Assembly (NCBI RefSeq): GCF_009917485.1
Contig: NZ_QZDT01000024.1
Span: forward strand, 1 to 64,000
From: Parablautia muri
GTDB taxonomy: Bacteria > Bacillota > Clostridia > Lachnospirales > Lachnospiraceae
Length of the DNA stretch: 64,000 bases
Reading direction: 5' to 3'
Positions 7,752 to 15,911 of the stretch are shown piece after piece (within the stretch, counting starts at the first letter, position 1; the number at the start of each line of letters is the position of its first letter). The translations under genes were made by a program, and so were the position numbers. The notes under the pieces are model-generated. The model did not search any database and was not told the DNA's origin. It was given only the letters and a program-made list of their open reading frames with translations.

Positions 7752-9962
7752 CTACTCCTGGATAAACTGTATCGGGCGTCTCACCTCTTTATTTTCAGTA
7801 CTTCCCTCCACTGTCGCTACTGACCCGTCCTCATTGGTAACGCTGGTTGCTTCAATGGTATTTACATACTGGAACAGTATATACCCCGTTTCGCATTTGA
7901 TCCCCGTTATATTTTGCTGCTGAACAGGGAATGATGCTGTCTGGGTGCTAAAAAGCTGGGTTCCGTCATCAGCCATCAGCGTCACTGTAACGGTAGTACC
8001 TGCCTGATAATGAGGGTCTTCCTCCGGCGTGGGAGCTGAAATACTCTCCAAAAACATAAACATAGCCTGTGCCGGCCCTATGCTAATACTGATGTCCACC
8101 GTAGTTCCGGCATCTACATAGGTACCTACCGAATAGCTCTGGTAGCATACCAGCCCTGACAAATTCGGATCCTCGTGGTTGACCTCAGATACAACCCCAA
8201 GTGTAAGTCCATTTTCTACCAGGATAGCCATAGCCTCCTCTTCGCTTTTTGCCATCAAATCCGGCACTTGGATTTTGGCTGTTTCTTCCCCCTGGCTAAT
8301 GCGGATGGTCACTGCCGTACCGCTTGGCGCCTTGGAGCCTGCTGCCGGTGACTGGGTGATGATATTTCCTGCCTTTATATACGCATCATATCCTTCCGTC
8401 TTGTTGACCACAAATCCCTTATTACTCAAAGTAGCAACGCCTTCTGCCTCTGTCATTCCTACAACATCAGGTATCTCCACACCCTCTGAGCCGGCGCTGA
8501 CTGTTAAGACTACGTTGGTACCTTCTAAAACCTTGGTTCCCGGTTTCACACTTGTACGCATAACAATTCCCTGCTCGTACTCAGTGCTCTCCTCATATTC
8601 TATTTCCGGGGTCAGCCTAAGCTCTAGCAATGCCACCTTCACATCATCTACGTTCTGACCCACCACTTCTATCATTTCAACTTCTTCCTTGGGTTCCTCC
8701 TCCTGCTGCTCCGTCTTTTCTTCCCCAAGACCAAAAAGCTCAAAATCAAACAATCCCACGGCTCTCCCTACCAGGAAAAGTACAATACATCCTACAAGGA
8801 TAGCCGCTATGACAGCTAGAACTGTGGTAAGTCGCTCCATTTTCGGATCGTAATCATCCTCCTCTACTTCCTCGTCCTCATCTTCTTCCTCATCTTCTTC
8901 CTCATAATACTCATATTCTGTTTCGTCTATGTCATCTTCTTCCTCGTCTTCCTCATCTTCTTCCTCAATCACGTACTTTTTCTTCAAGGATCTTTTTACA
9001 TCCGCTTCTGTTCTAAGATGCATCGCTTCCTCTAAGCTGTCTCTGTGCCTGACCTGTCTTTTGATATTTTCCATTTCCCTGCCGCTGAAATGTTTGGTGG
9101 CGCCCTCCTCGTCAGGGTTTACCACCTTCACAAAATCCTCATCCGGCGTCATCAGGGAACGCTTTAAATCTGCAATCAGCTCGCCCATGGACTGGTATCT
9201 TCTATCCGGGCTTTTTTGACAGCATTTAAACACAATCTGCTCCACACTGACCGGAATTTCAGAAATATATTCACGAGGGGAAGGCATCTCCTCCTGAATA
9301 TGCTTAATTGCAATGGCAACAGTTGTATCTCCATTAAAAGGCACTCTGCCGGTAAGCATCTCGAACATAGTGATACCAAGAGAATAAATATCACTTTTTT
9401 CGTCAGAATAACCGCCTCTTGCCTGCTCTGGAGATGTATAATGGACTGAGCCCATCACATTAGAGGTTATGGTATTGCTGGTGGCTGCCTTGGCAATGCC
9501 AAAGTCAGTGACCTTTACCTTTCCCTCCTTGGAAATAATAATATTCTGAGGTTTGATATCTCTGTGAATAATATGATTGTTATGGGCCGCCTCAATTCCC
9601 ATACACACCTGAATGGCAATGCTGACAGCCTCCTTTACAGACAGCCTTGCCTTTTTCTCAATATATTTTTTCAGGGTAATTCCCTCTACCAGTTCCATAA
9701 CAATAAAGTAGATTCCATTTTCTTCCCCTACATCATATACATTTACAATATTGGGATGCGCAAGCCCTGCTGCTGCCTGGGCCTCAACTCTGAATTTAGA
9801 TACAAAATTTGCATTTTCACTGAACTCCTGCTTTAATACCTTTACGGCTACAAGCCTGTTCAGTTTATGATCCTTTGCCTTGTACACATCTGACATACCG
9901 CCTGTGCCGATTTTTTCCAGTATTTCGTATCTATCTCCGATTATCATTCCTATTTTTATCAT
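7752..9962 (-). CDS. prkC: Membrane Ser/Thr kinase with PASTA repeats (PrkC)
   Basis: A 736-aa Hanks-type kinase. The catalytic domain (about 10-270) has the glycine loop GTGGMSDVYKA, the ATP lysine at 41 (AVKVL), HRDIKPQN and DFGIA. A juxtamembrane stretch near 335-378 is almost all Asp and Glu. One membrane helix lies at about 385-410. Three PASTA domains follow outside the cell (roughly 435-640), and then a C-terminal extension. PASTA domains of this family bind muropeptides, and the kinase controls germination, wall synthesis and division. The cognate phosphatase gene is immediately upstream. The ATG follows AGAGGTAATT. Confidence 0.95.
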   Translation of the reverse strand: MIKIGMIIGDRYEILEKIGTGGMSDVYKAKDHKLNRLVAVKVLKQEFSENANFVSKFRVEAQAAAGLAHPNIVNVYDVGEENGIYFIVMELVEGITLKKYIEKKARLSVKEAVSIAIQVCMGIEAAHNNHIIHRDIKPQNIIISKEGKVKVTDFGIAKAATSNTITSNVMGSVHYTSPEQARGGYSDEKSDIYSLGITMFEMLTGRVPFNGDTTVAIAIKHIQEEMPSPREYISEIPVSVEQIVFKCCQKSPDRRYQSMGELIADLKRSLMTPDEDFVKVVNPDEEGATKHFSGREMENIKRQVRHRDSLEEAMHLRTEADVKRSLKKKYVIEEEDEEDEEEDDIDETEYEYYEEEDEEEDEDEEVEEDDYDPKMERLTTVLAVIAAILVGCIVLFLVGRAVGLFDFELFGLGEEKTEQQEEEPKEEVEMIEVVGQNVDDVKVALLELRLTPEIEYEESTEYEQGIVMRTSVKPGTKVLEGTNVVLTVSAGSEGVEIPDVVGMTEAEGVATLSNKGFVVNKTEGYDAYIKAGNIITQSPAAGSKAPSGTAVTIRISQGEETAKIQVPDLMAKSEEEAMAILVENGLTLGVVSEVNHEDPNLSGLVCYQSYSVGTYVDAGTTVDISISIGPAQAMFMFLESISAPTPEEDPHYQAGTTVTVTLMADDGTQLFSTQTASFPVQQQNITGIKCETGYILFQYVNTIEATSVTNEDGSVATVEGSTENKEVRRPIQFIQE

Positions 9963-10066
9963 AATTACCTCTTAAATATATTTACCTCTAATCTTATCAT
10001 TCTTTAGCGAATATACGGTCTTTTAAGCTTTTCGCAGCAATTCAAGTATGTCAAACCGTTATGTTT

Positions 10067-10795
10067 TTACGCAAATGCATTGATTAATATCACTGCAATA
10101 TTATCTTTTCCGCCATTGTTATTGGCCGCCTCTACCAGCTTCTTTGCCTTCTCCTCAAGGGAAAGCCTCTCTTTCATAATACTTTCAATTTCTTTATCCT
10201 CAAGCATATTGGTTAAACCATCAGAACACATAAGCACTATGTCCCCTGGCTTAAGCTCCTCATGAAAAAAGTCAATCTCCACCGTATCAAGCGCACCAAT
10301 AGCCCTGGTGATAATGTTCTTATCCGGATGATTCCGGGCCGCTTCCCGGTCAATGGTTCCTATCCGTATCATTTCCTCTACCAGAGAATGGTCACGGGTA
10401 ATCTGTCTGATTTCATCGTTTACAATATAAAGCCTGCTGTCACCCACATTCGCCACCTGCAGATAATGTCCTAAACAGGTTGCCGCAACCACTGTGGTTC
10501 CCATACCATAAAGACTTAAATCCTCCTTCGCCTTACGCCTGATCTGATCATTGGCAATACGGATAGCCTTTCCAATTATCCGTACCGGATTTTTTTCAAA
10601 GCATCCCCTGATTTCCCTTATCATGGTTTCCGCTGCGCATTTGGAGGCATAGTCTCCCGCATTGTGCCCACCCATACCATCGGCCACAATAAAAACATTA
10701 GGAAGGTTCCCTACCGGCGCCTCCGATACATACACAAAATCCTGGTTCAGTTTTCTCTTTTTTCCTATATCCGTCACAGAAAAGGATCGTAACAC
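10067..10795 (-). CDS. prpC: Stp1/PrpC-type PP2C protein phosphatase
   Basis: A 242-aa metal-dependent Ser/Thr phosphatase that reverses PrkC. PP2C motifs are visible: KKRKLNQD near 13-19, ADGMGGHNAGD near 38-48, a GDSRLY block, SDGLTN near 190 and a C-terminal GGKDNIAVIL. The Asp residues in DGMGG, SDG and KDN hold the two Mn/Mg ions. The start is GTG at 10795, 7 bp after GGAGG. It sits 11 bp after rlmN and about 100 bp before prkC, in one transcription unit. Confidence 0.95.
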   Translation of the reverse strand: MLRSFSVTDIGKKRKLNQDFVYVSEAPVGNLPNVFIVADGMGGHNAGDYASKCAAETMIREIRGCFEKNPVRIIGKAIRIANDQIRRKAKEDLSLYGMGTTVVAATCLGHYLQVANVGDSRLYIVNDEIRQITRDHSLVEEMIRIGTIDREAARNHPDKNIITRAIGALDTVEIDFFHEELKPGDIVLMCSDGLTNMLEDKEIESIMKERLSLEEKAKKLVEAANNNGGKDNIAVILINAFA

Positions 10796-10806
10796 GGTTT
10801 TTCCTC

Positions 10807-11841
10807 CTACTGTAATGCCATTTGCCTTTTCCTTAATTGTCCGCAGGCACCGTCAATATCTCTTCCCATTTCCCTTCTAATAGTAACATTAATTCCATTT
10901 TTTTCAAGTTTATTTTTAAACGCAGCAATGTAAAGTGCTTCCGGCTGCGTGAAATTCCGCTCTTTTACGGGGTTTACCGGTATTAAATTCACATGACAAT
11001 TTAAGTCCTTTAAAAGCCTTGCAAGAGCCTCCGCATCCTCGTCCCCGTCATTGACACCCCCTACCAGCGCATACTCAAAGGTAATCCGCCGGCCTGTTTT
11101 TTCAAAATAATAAGCGCAGACTTCTATCAATTCTGCTATCGTATATTGATTGGCAATAGGCATCAGCTGCCTTCTCTTTTCATCTGTTGCACCGTGAAGG
11201 GACAGAGCAAGCGTTATCTGAAGCCCTTCCTTAGCCAACTGCCGCATCTGCGGCACCAGCCCGCAGGTGGATACAGTCACACTCCGCTGGCTGATATGTA
11301 AACCATTTTCATCCTTTAATAGTTCCAAAAATCGCAATAGATTATCATAATTATCAAGAGGCTCCCCACATCCCATAACCACTACATGAGAGACCCTCTC
11401 CTTCGTAAGTAAAGTGATAGCATAAATCTGGTCAAGCATCTCCGATGGGGTAAGGCACCGCTCTAACCCGCCTATGGTAGAAGCGCAGAAAGCGCAGCCC
11501 ATACGGCATCCCACCTGAGAAGATATGCATACGCTGTTGCCGTGTTTATACCGCATCAAAACACTTTCCACCAACTTCCCATCTCCCAGCTCAAAAAGAT
11601 ACTTCCTGGTGCCGTCTATGGCTGACTTTTGCACACGCACCTGCTTTAAGGCAGTAAACTCATATTTTTCCGCACATTTTGTTCTTAAGGAAATCGGGAG
11701 ATTACTCATTTCTTCAAAGCCCCTTACCAGCTTCTGATGCATCCACTGGTACATTTGTTTCGCCCGGAAGGGTTTTTCCCCCATCTGCTGCATTTCTTTT
11801 TTTAATTCTTCTAAAGTCAGTGACTTAATATCCTGCACCAT
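10807..11841 (-). CDS. rlmN: 23S rRNA (A2503)-C2 / tRNA (A37)-C2 methyltransferase RlmN
   Basis: A 344-aa radical SAM enzyme. The 4Fe-4S cluster motif is CRMGCAFC near residue 115, preceded by SVCISSQVG. A C-terminal cysteine in GACGQL near 337 matches the methyl-carrying Cys of the family, and GCGEPLDN is the SAM glycine motif. The length is normal. Its ATG touches the stop codon of rsmB, so translation is coupled. It acts on ribosomal RNA at the peptidyl-transferase centre. Confidence 0.96.
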   Translation of the reverse strand: MVQDIKSLTLEELKKEMQQMGEKPFRAKQMYQWMHQKLVRGFEEMSNLPISLRTKCAEKYEFTALKQVRVQKSAIDGTRKYLFELGDGKLVESVLMRYKHGNSVCISSQVGCRMGCAFCASTIGGLERCLTPSEMLDQIYAITLLTKERVSHVVVMGCGEPLDNYDNLLRFLELLKDENGLHISQRSVTVSTCGLVPQMRQLAKEGLQITLALSLHGATDEKRRQLMPIANQYTIAELIEVCAYYFEKTGRRITFEYALVGGVNDGDEDAEALARLLKDLNCHVNLIPVNPVKERNFTQPEALYIAAFKNKLEKNGINVTIRREMGRDIDGACGQLRKRQMALQ

Positions 11842-13236
11842 TCAATCCGCCTTTCCATCTTCCTTTCGGCGCAGCCTTGCCAAAAAGAATCCATCTGTCT
11901 TGTGTATGCCCGGAAAGAGCTGCAGCATGCTGCTCCTCCCCTCCTCCTTAAGCGCATCTGGAAGAAATGGAGACAAATCCTCCGGTGTAAAAGGATAATG
12001 TTCCAAAAACCATTCCACCATATGTTCATTTTCATCAGGATTCATGGTACAGGTGCTGTAAAGCAGCACTCCGCCAGGCTTCACATACTGCCAGATGGTA
12101 TCAAGTATTCTTCGCTGCAGGAGGATAAGCTCCTCTAAAGCCTCCTCCCTGGCCCTGTATTTGATATCCCTCTTTTTCCCCATACTTCCAAACCCGGAGC
12201 AGGGCAAGTCGGCTAAAACCAAATCAGCCCAGCCTCTCATCTCCTGATCGAACTGCCGGGCATCTGCCACCTGGGCTTCTATATTGGCATATCCCATTCT
12301 TCCTATATTATCTCTAATCAAAGATACCTTATACTCTGACAGGTCTCTGGCAATCACTTTTCCCGTGCCATTTAGCTTCTCCGCAATATGCATGGATTTT
12401 CCCCCAGGGGCCGCACACACATCCAGCACCATTTTTTCTTCAGGCGCTCCCCCATCTTCTTCCATAGTGCCCACTGCTGCCTCCGTCACCAGCATACTGC
12501 TCACATCCTGCACTGTAAAATACCCTTCCGCGAAGCCAGGCAAATTTCTGATTCCTTCCGCGCCCGAAATTTCATAAGCGTAAGACAGGTAAGGATGCTT
12601 TTTCAAATGAACTTTGGTCTTTTGCATTGCCGAAATCCAGCCCTCTTTTTCCTTCTCCCCAAGGGATTCCTTAAGCCGGACGCTCACCGGACGCTCCTGC
12701 AAAAGCCCTTCCAAGACACGCTGCGTTTTCTCTTGTCCATAAGCGTCAATCCACTTATAGACCAACCACTCCGGCATGGAATACTGAACAGAAAGATATT
12801 TTACTGCATCCTTATCCCTCTCCGGATAAGGAATCCGTTCTTTTTCCCTTTCAATATTCCGAAGCACACCGTTTACAAAACCAGATAAGCCCTTTAGCCC
12901 CCTTTTACCGGAAAGCTTTACCGCCTCGTTAATGACCGCGCTTGCAGGTATGCTTTCCATAAAAAGGAGCTGGTATACGCTCATGCGAAGCAGATTTCTT
13001 ATCAGAGGCTTCATTTTTGACACAGGCACTTTTGAAAAAGTATCTAAAATATAATCTATTTGAATCAGCCGCTCTAAGGTGCCCTCCGTTACCCTTTTTA
13101 CCAAGGACTTATCCCTTGGATCGCTATAATTATATTTATCAAGCACATCCCTGATTACCAGGTGGCTGTAAGAACCCTTTTCCAGAATTTCCATCAGCAT
13201 ATCAAGAATCAGTTCTCTTGTATTTCCCACTATCAA
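11842..13236 (-). CDS. rsmB: 16S rRNA (C967)-C5 methyltransferase RsmB
   Basis: A 464-aa protein with an N-terminal NusB-like RNA-binding domain (about 1-140) and a Rossmann methyltransferase. The SAM site is VLDVCAAPGGKS near 270. The catalytic cysteines are in DLPCSGFG and in STCTMNPDENE. It modifies C967 of 16S rRNA. Upstream by 13 bp is the membrane zinc protease, and downstream rlmN follows directly. The order fmt-protease-rsmB-rlmN is typical of Clostridia. Confidence 0.95.
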   Translation of the reverse strand: MIVGNTRELILDMLMEILEKGSYSHLVIRDVLDKYNYSDPRDKSLVKRVTEGTLERLIQIDYILDTFSKVPVSKMKPLIRNLLRMSVYQLLFMESIPASAVINEAVKLSGKRGLKGLSGFVNGVLRNIEREKERIPYPERDKDAVKYLSVQYSMPEWLVYKWIDAYGQEKTQRVLEGLLQERPVSVRLKESLGEKEKEGWISAMQKTKVHLKKHPYLSYAYEISGAEGIRNLPGFAEGYFTVQDVSSMLVTEAAVGTMEEDGGAPEEKMVLDVCAAPGGKSMHIAEKLNGTGKVIARDLSEYKVSLIRDNIGRMGYANIEAQVADARQFDQEMRGWADLVLADLPCSGFGSMGKKRDIKYRAREEALEELILLQRRILDTIWQYVKPGGVLLYSTCTMNPDENEHMVEWFLEHYPFTPEDLSPFLPDALKEEGRSSMLQLFPGIHKTDGFFLARLRRKEDGKAD

Positions 13237-13249
13237 TATCCTTTCCTGT

Positions 13250-13960
13250 CTAATCCCGTCTTCGGCTGTTGCTCAGGTAGAGCAGCCGCAAAAGTTGTAA
13301 CAGGGATGAAGCCGCTGCCGCCACATAGGTAAGCGCGGCGGCACTCAACACGCGCCTGCAGCTATTTACTTCATCGCTGCCTAACATACCATAGTTTCCA
13401 AGCATCTTAAGAGCCCTTCCTGAGGCATTGAATTCTACCGGCAAGGTAACGATCTGAAACAGCACTGCAAAAGCAAATACCCATACACCAATTTGTGCCA
13501 GAGAAAAGTAACCTCCTCCCGGCAGCCTGAATCCAATCCCTAAAATCATTCCCAAAATCACTAACGGGAGGCCAAGCTTAGAACCGATATTCGCTGCCGG
13601 AACAAGCATAGAACGGATTTTAAGCGGAGCATACCCTTCCTTATGCTGAAGCGCATGACCGCATTCGTGGGCTGCCACTCCAATAGCCGCCACCGACTGG
13701 GAACCGTATACTGAATCTGACAGGCGCAGCACCTTATGGGCAGGGTCATAATGGTCCGTCAAGTTCCCTGCTATGTGCTGAATCTGTACATCATGAATAC
13801 CGGATAACTGCAAAATTCTCTGTGCTGCCTCCGCTCCTGTCATGCCGCTGCGGGATCGCACTTTAGAATATTTCCTGTAAGTGCTGTTTACCCGGGAGCT
13901 TGCCGCAATGCACAAAACCGCACCAATGATAACTAAAATATAAGTCGGATCATAAAACAT
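13250..13960 (-). CDS. Membrane zinc metallopeptidase (YugP family)
   Basis: A 236-aa membrane protein with hydrophobic segments at about 5-20, 115-145 and 165-185 plus a C-terminal one. The zinc motif HECGH (in GVAAHECGHALQH) lies near residues 93-97 on the cytoplasmic side. It belongs to the YugP/DUF2268-like membrane protease group found beside rsmB in Firmicutes; its substrates are not known. The ATG follows GAGGTAAAT. That ribosome site forms part of a dispersed repeat shared with secDF, so the 5' leader may be folded. Confidence 0.9.
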   Translation of the reverse strand: MFYDPTYILVIIGAVLCIAASSRVNSTYRKYSKVRSRSGMTGAEAAQRILQLSGIHDVQIQHIAGNLTDHYDPAHKVLRLSDSVYGSQSVAAIGVAAHECGHALQHKEGYAPLKIRSMLVPAANIGSKLGLPLVILGMILGIGFRLPGGGYFSLAQIGVWVFAFAVLFQIVTLPVEFNASGRALKMLGNYGMLGSDEVNSCRRVLSAAALTYVAAAASSLLQLLRLLYLSNSRRRD

Positions 13961-13967
13961 ATTTACC

Positions 13968-14057
13968 TCATTTCCGCGCTGCTTTCTTGCGCATAACAGA
14001 GTTTGTGGATGCAGCGCAGACGCAAACTCTTTGGTGTGAAAGGTTTCTCTTTCACTC
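13968..14057. repeat. Dispersed hairpin repeat, copy 1 (leader of the zinc protease gene)
   Basis: About 60 bases match the secDF leader at 25379-25440 almost exactly. Within it GCGCTGC pairs with GCAGCGC, and AGTTTGTG can pair with the later CGCAAACT; the two stems overlap and exclude each other. A further stem (GTGAAAG/CTTTCAC) follows at about 14037-14055. The repeat ends only a few bases from the start codon. Confidence 0.7.
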
Positions 14058-14079
14058 TGCTTCCTGCTTTAGCCAAATT

Positions 14080-15051
14080 TTAAGCAAGCTTTAACCCAGG
14101 ATCCACTTCATATCCCAAAAGAAATTCCTTCACGGTCATACGTCTTTTTCCCTCAAGCTGCAAAGCATAAATCCGCAAAAAGCCATCGCCTGTAACCACA
14201 TCAAAAAAATCCTTCCCCACAAGGGCTACCTGCCCTGGCTCAGAAAATTCTTTCTGTAAAGGCGTGCCTTCCTCCTGTCCACTTACACGCTCATTTTCCT
14301 TTATCACATCTGCCTCCCAGATTTTTAAGGTTTTCCCTTTATAATGGGTGTAAGCGCTGGGCCATGGATTAAGCCCCCGTACCAACCGTTCTAGAGCTGC
14401 CGCATCCTTTTCCCAATTTATCAGTCCCATAGACTTATCCAGCTTGCTTGCATAGGAAGATAAAGCATCATCCTGTTTTTCCGGCGTAAGCTCTCCTCTC
14501 TCAATTTTAGGAAGGGCCTCTACAATCAACCTTGCTCCTGCTTCCATCAGCTTATCATGCAGAGTTTCTTCGGTCTCCTTTTCTTCTATCAAAACCTTTT
14601 CCTTCAAAAGCATGTCCCCGGTGTCTAGCCCTTTGGCCATCTGCATAATCGTAACCCCAGTGTGAGTCTCTCCATTGATAATCACCCAGGAAATAGGCGC
14701 TGCCCCACGGTAGGCGGGAAGCAGCGAAGCATGAATATTGATACATCCAAATCGGGGCATATGCAATATCTTCTCCGGCAGCAGCTGACCAAAAGCCGCA
14801 ACCACAAAAATATCCGCCGGATAAAGAGAAAGCTGCCTTATGGAATCCTCCTCCCTTATTTTAACCGGCTGAAAAACCGATATACCATATTTCAAAGCAC
14901 ATTCTTTCACCGGACTCATCTTAACTTCCCTGCCCCTGCCCCTTTGCTTATCCGGCTGTGTAACCACCGCGCTTACCTGGTGTCCCGCCTTTATCATTGC
15001 CTCAAGAGGCCCCACCGCAAAATCCGGTGTTCCCATATATACAATCCTCAT
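14080..15051 (-). CDS. fmt: Methionyl-tRNA formyltransferase
   Basis: A 323-aa enzyme that formylates initiator Met-tRNA with 10-formyl-tetrahydrofolate. Motifs: MGTPDFAVG at the N-terminus, the catalytic SLLPAYRGAAPISW (Asn, His and Asp positions of the hydrolase fold) near 108-122, and a C-terminal OB domain. GGAGGTTGAG places the start at ATG 15051 rather than four codons upstream. It pairs with def, located upstream across a 220-bp spacer rich in hairpins. Confidence 0.96.
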   Translation of the reverse strand: MRIVYMGTPDFAVGPLEAMIKAGHQVSAVVTQPDKQRGRGREVKMSPVKECALKYGISVFQPVKIREEDSIRQLSLYPADIFVVAAFGQLLPEKILHMPRFGCINIHASLLPAYRGAAPISWVIINGETHTGVTIMQMAKGLDTGDMLLKEKVLIEEKETEETLHDKLMEAGARLIVEALPKIERGELTPEKQDDALSSYASKLDKSMGLINWEKDAAALERLVRGLNPWPSAYTHYKGKTLKIWEADVIKENERVSGQEEGTPLQKEFSEPGQVALVGKDFFDVVTGDGFLRIYALQLEGKRRMTVKEFLLGYEVDPGLKLA

Positions 15052-15062
15052 CTCAACCTCCA

Positions 15063-15275
15063 TGATTCCGCTTTGCGGAATCTCAAATCGGTGCGGAGAA
15101 TGCCCGTATTTTAGGCATTCTCCTGTGTGAGACTTAGTACTTCTCCACGAAACAGCCCCTGCTGTGAGTGGCTAGAAGTACTTCTCACACTAATCCCCAT
15201 GCATATCGCAAGCCTGCTTGCGATACTGCTTAAATAGAAGATTGATAAAATCAGCCGCCAGGATGATTTTTCAAT
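15063..15275. repeat. Hairpin-rich spacer between def and fmt
   Basis: Several inverted repeats follow one another. ATTCCGC/GCGGAAT lies at 15064-15080. GAGAATGCC/GGCATTCTC lies at about 15097-15122. A longer stem (GTGTGAG...AGTACTTCT with AGAAGTACT..CTCACAC, 15125-15189) encloses CCAC...GTGG. TATCGCAAGC/GCTTGCGATA follows at about 15199-15221. AGATTGA.../...TCAATCT reaches the def stop codon. The TATCGCAAGC module recurs at 25511 and 36332. Confidence 0.6.
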
Positions 15276-15752
15276 CTATTCTTCTTCTAAATCTTCCACA
15301 TCCATCAAAGGGCCTTCCACCTTTTCCACATACAAGTGCCCTTCCAGATGCTCCAGCTCATGACAAATCGCTCTGGCAAGCAGCTCTGTTCCCTCTAGCT
15401 CAAAGGGCTGCAAATCTATATCATAAGCTTTTATCTTCACATAGTTGGGCCTGGTCACAATGCCAGTTTTTCCCGGAACGCTAAGGCATCCTTCATTTCC
15501 GCTCTGCTCTCCGCTGGATTCCAGAATCACAGGGTTAATCAGCATAATCGGATCTTCTCCTGTTACATCAATTGCCACAATCCGTTTTAAAACTCCTACC
15601 TGAGGCGCTGCCAGTCCCACACCCTCAGCTTCATACATAGTGTCAAACATATCGGCAATTAATTCCCTTGTCCGATCCGTTATTTCCTTTACCTCTTTAC
15701 AGATTTTATTCAGAACCGGATCACCCATTTCTCTTATGTTTCTGATTGCCAT
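15276..15752 (-). CDS. def: Peptide deformylase
   Basis: A 158-aa metalloenzyme that removes formyl from nascent proteins. The three family motifs are present: GVGLAAPQVG (about 45-54), EGCLSVPG (about 87-94, metal Cys) and the HELEH zinc motif near 131-135. The acidic tail is common in Clostridia. It is the gene between priA and fmt. AAGGGAAA precedes the ATG. Confidence 0.96.
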   Translation of the reverse strand: MAIRNIREMGDPVLNKICKEVKEITDRTRELIADMFDTMYEAEGVGLAAPQVGVLKRIVAIDVTGEDPIMLINPVILESSGEQSGNEGCLSVPGKTGIVTRPNYVKIKAYDIDLQPFELEGTELLARAICHELEHLEGHLYVEKVEGPLMDVEDLEEE

Positions 15753-15911
15753 TTTCCCTTCATTCCTTTCCTATGTTTTTAATCTGTCTAAACAATATAT
15801 TTTACGGCTTCTAACAAACGCGCCGGCAGCACAGCTTAGCATATCTGTCTTGCAGGCACTCTCCAACGCATAAAAAGTTCGCTCAAAATCGATGTTTGCA
15901 TTCTTCCCTCT

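Noticed and set aside
8929-9219. Serine-rich plus-strand frame opposite prkC
   Set aside because: It is the complement of the acidic Asp/Glu run of PrkC and has no start signal.
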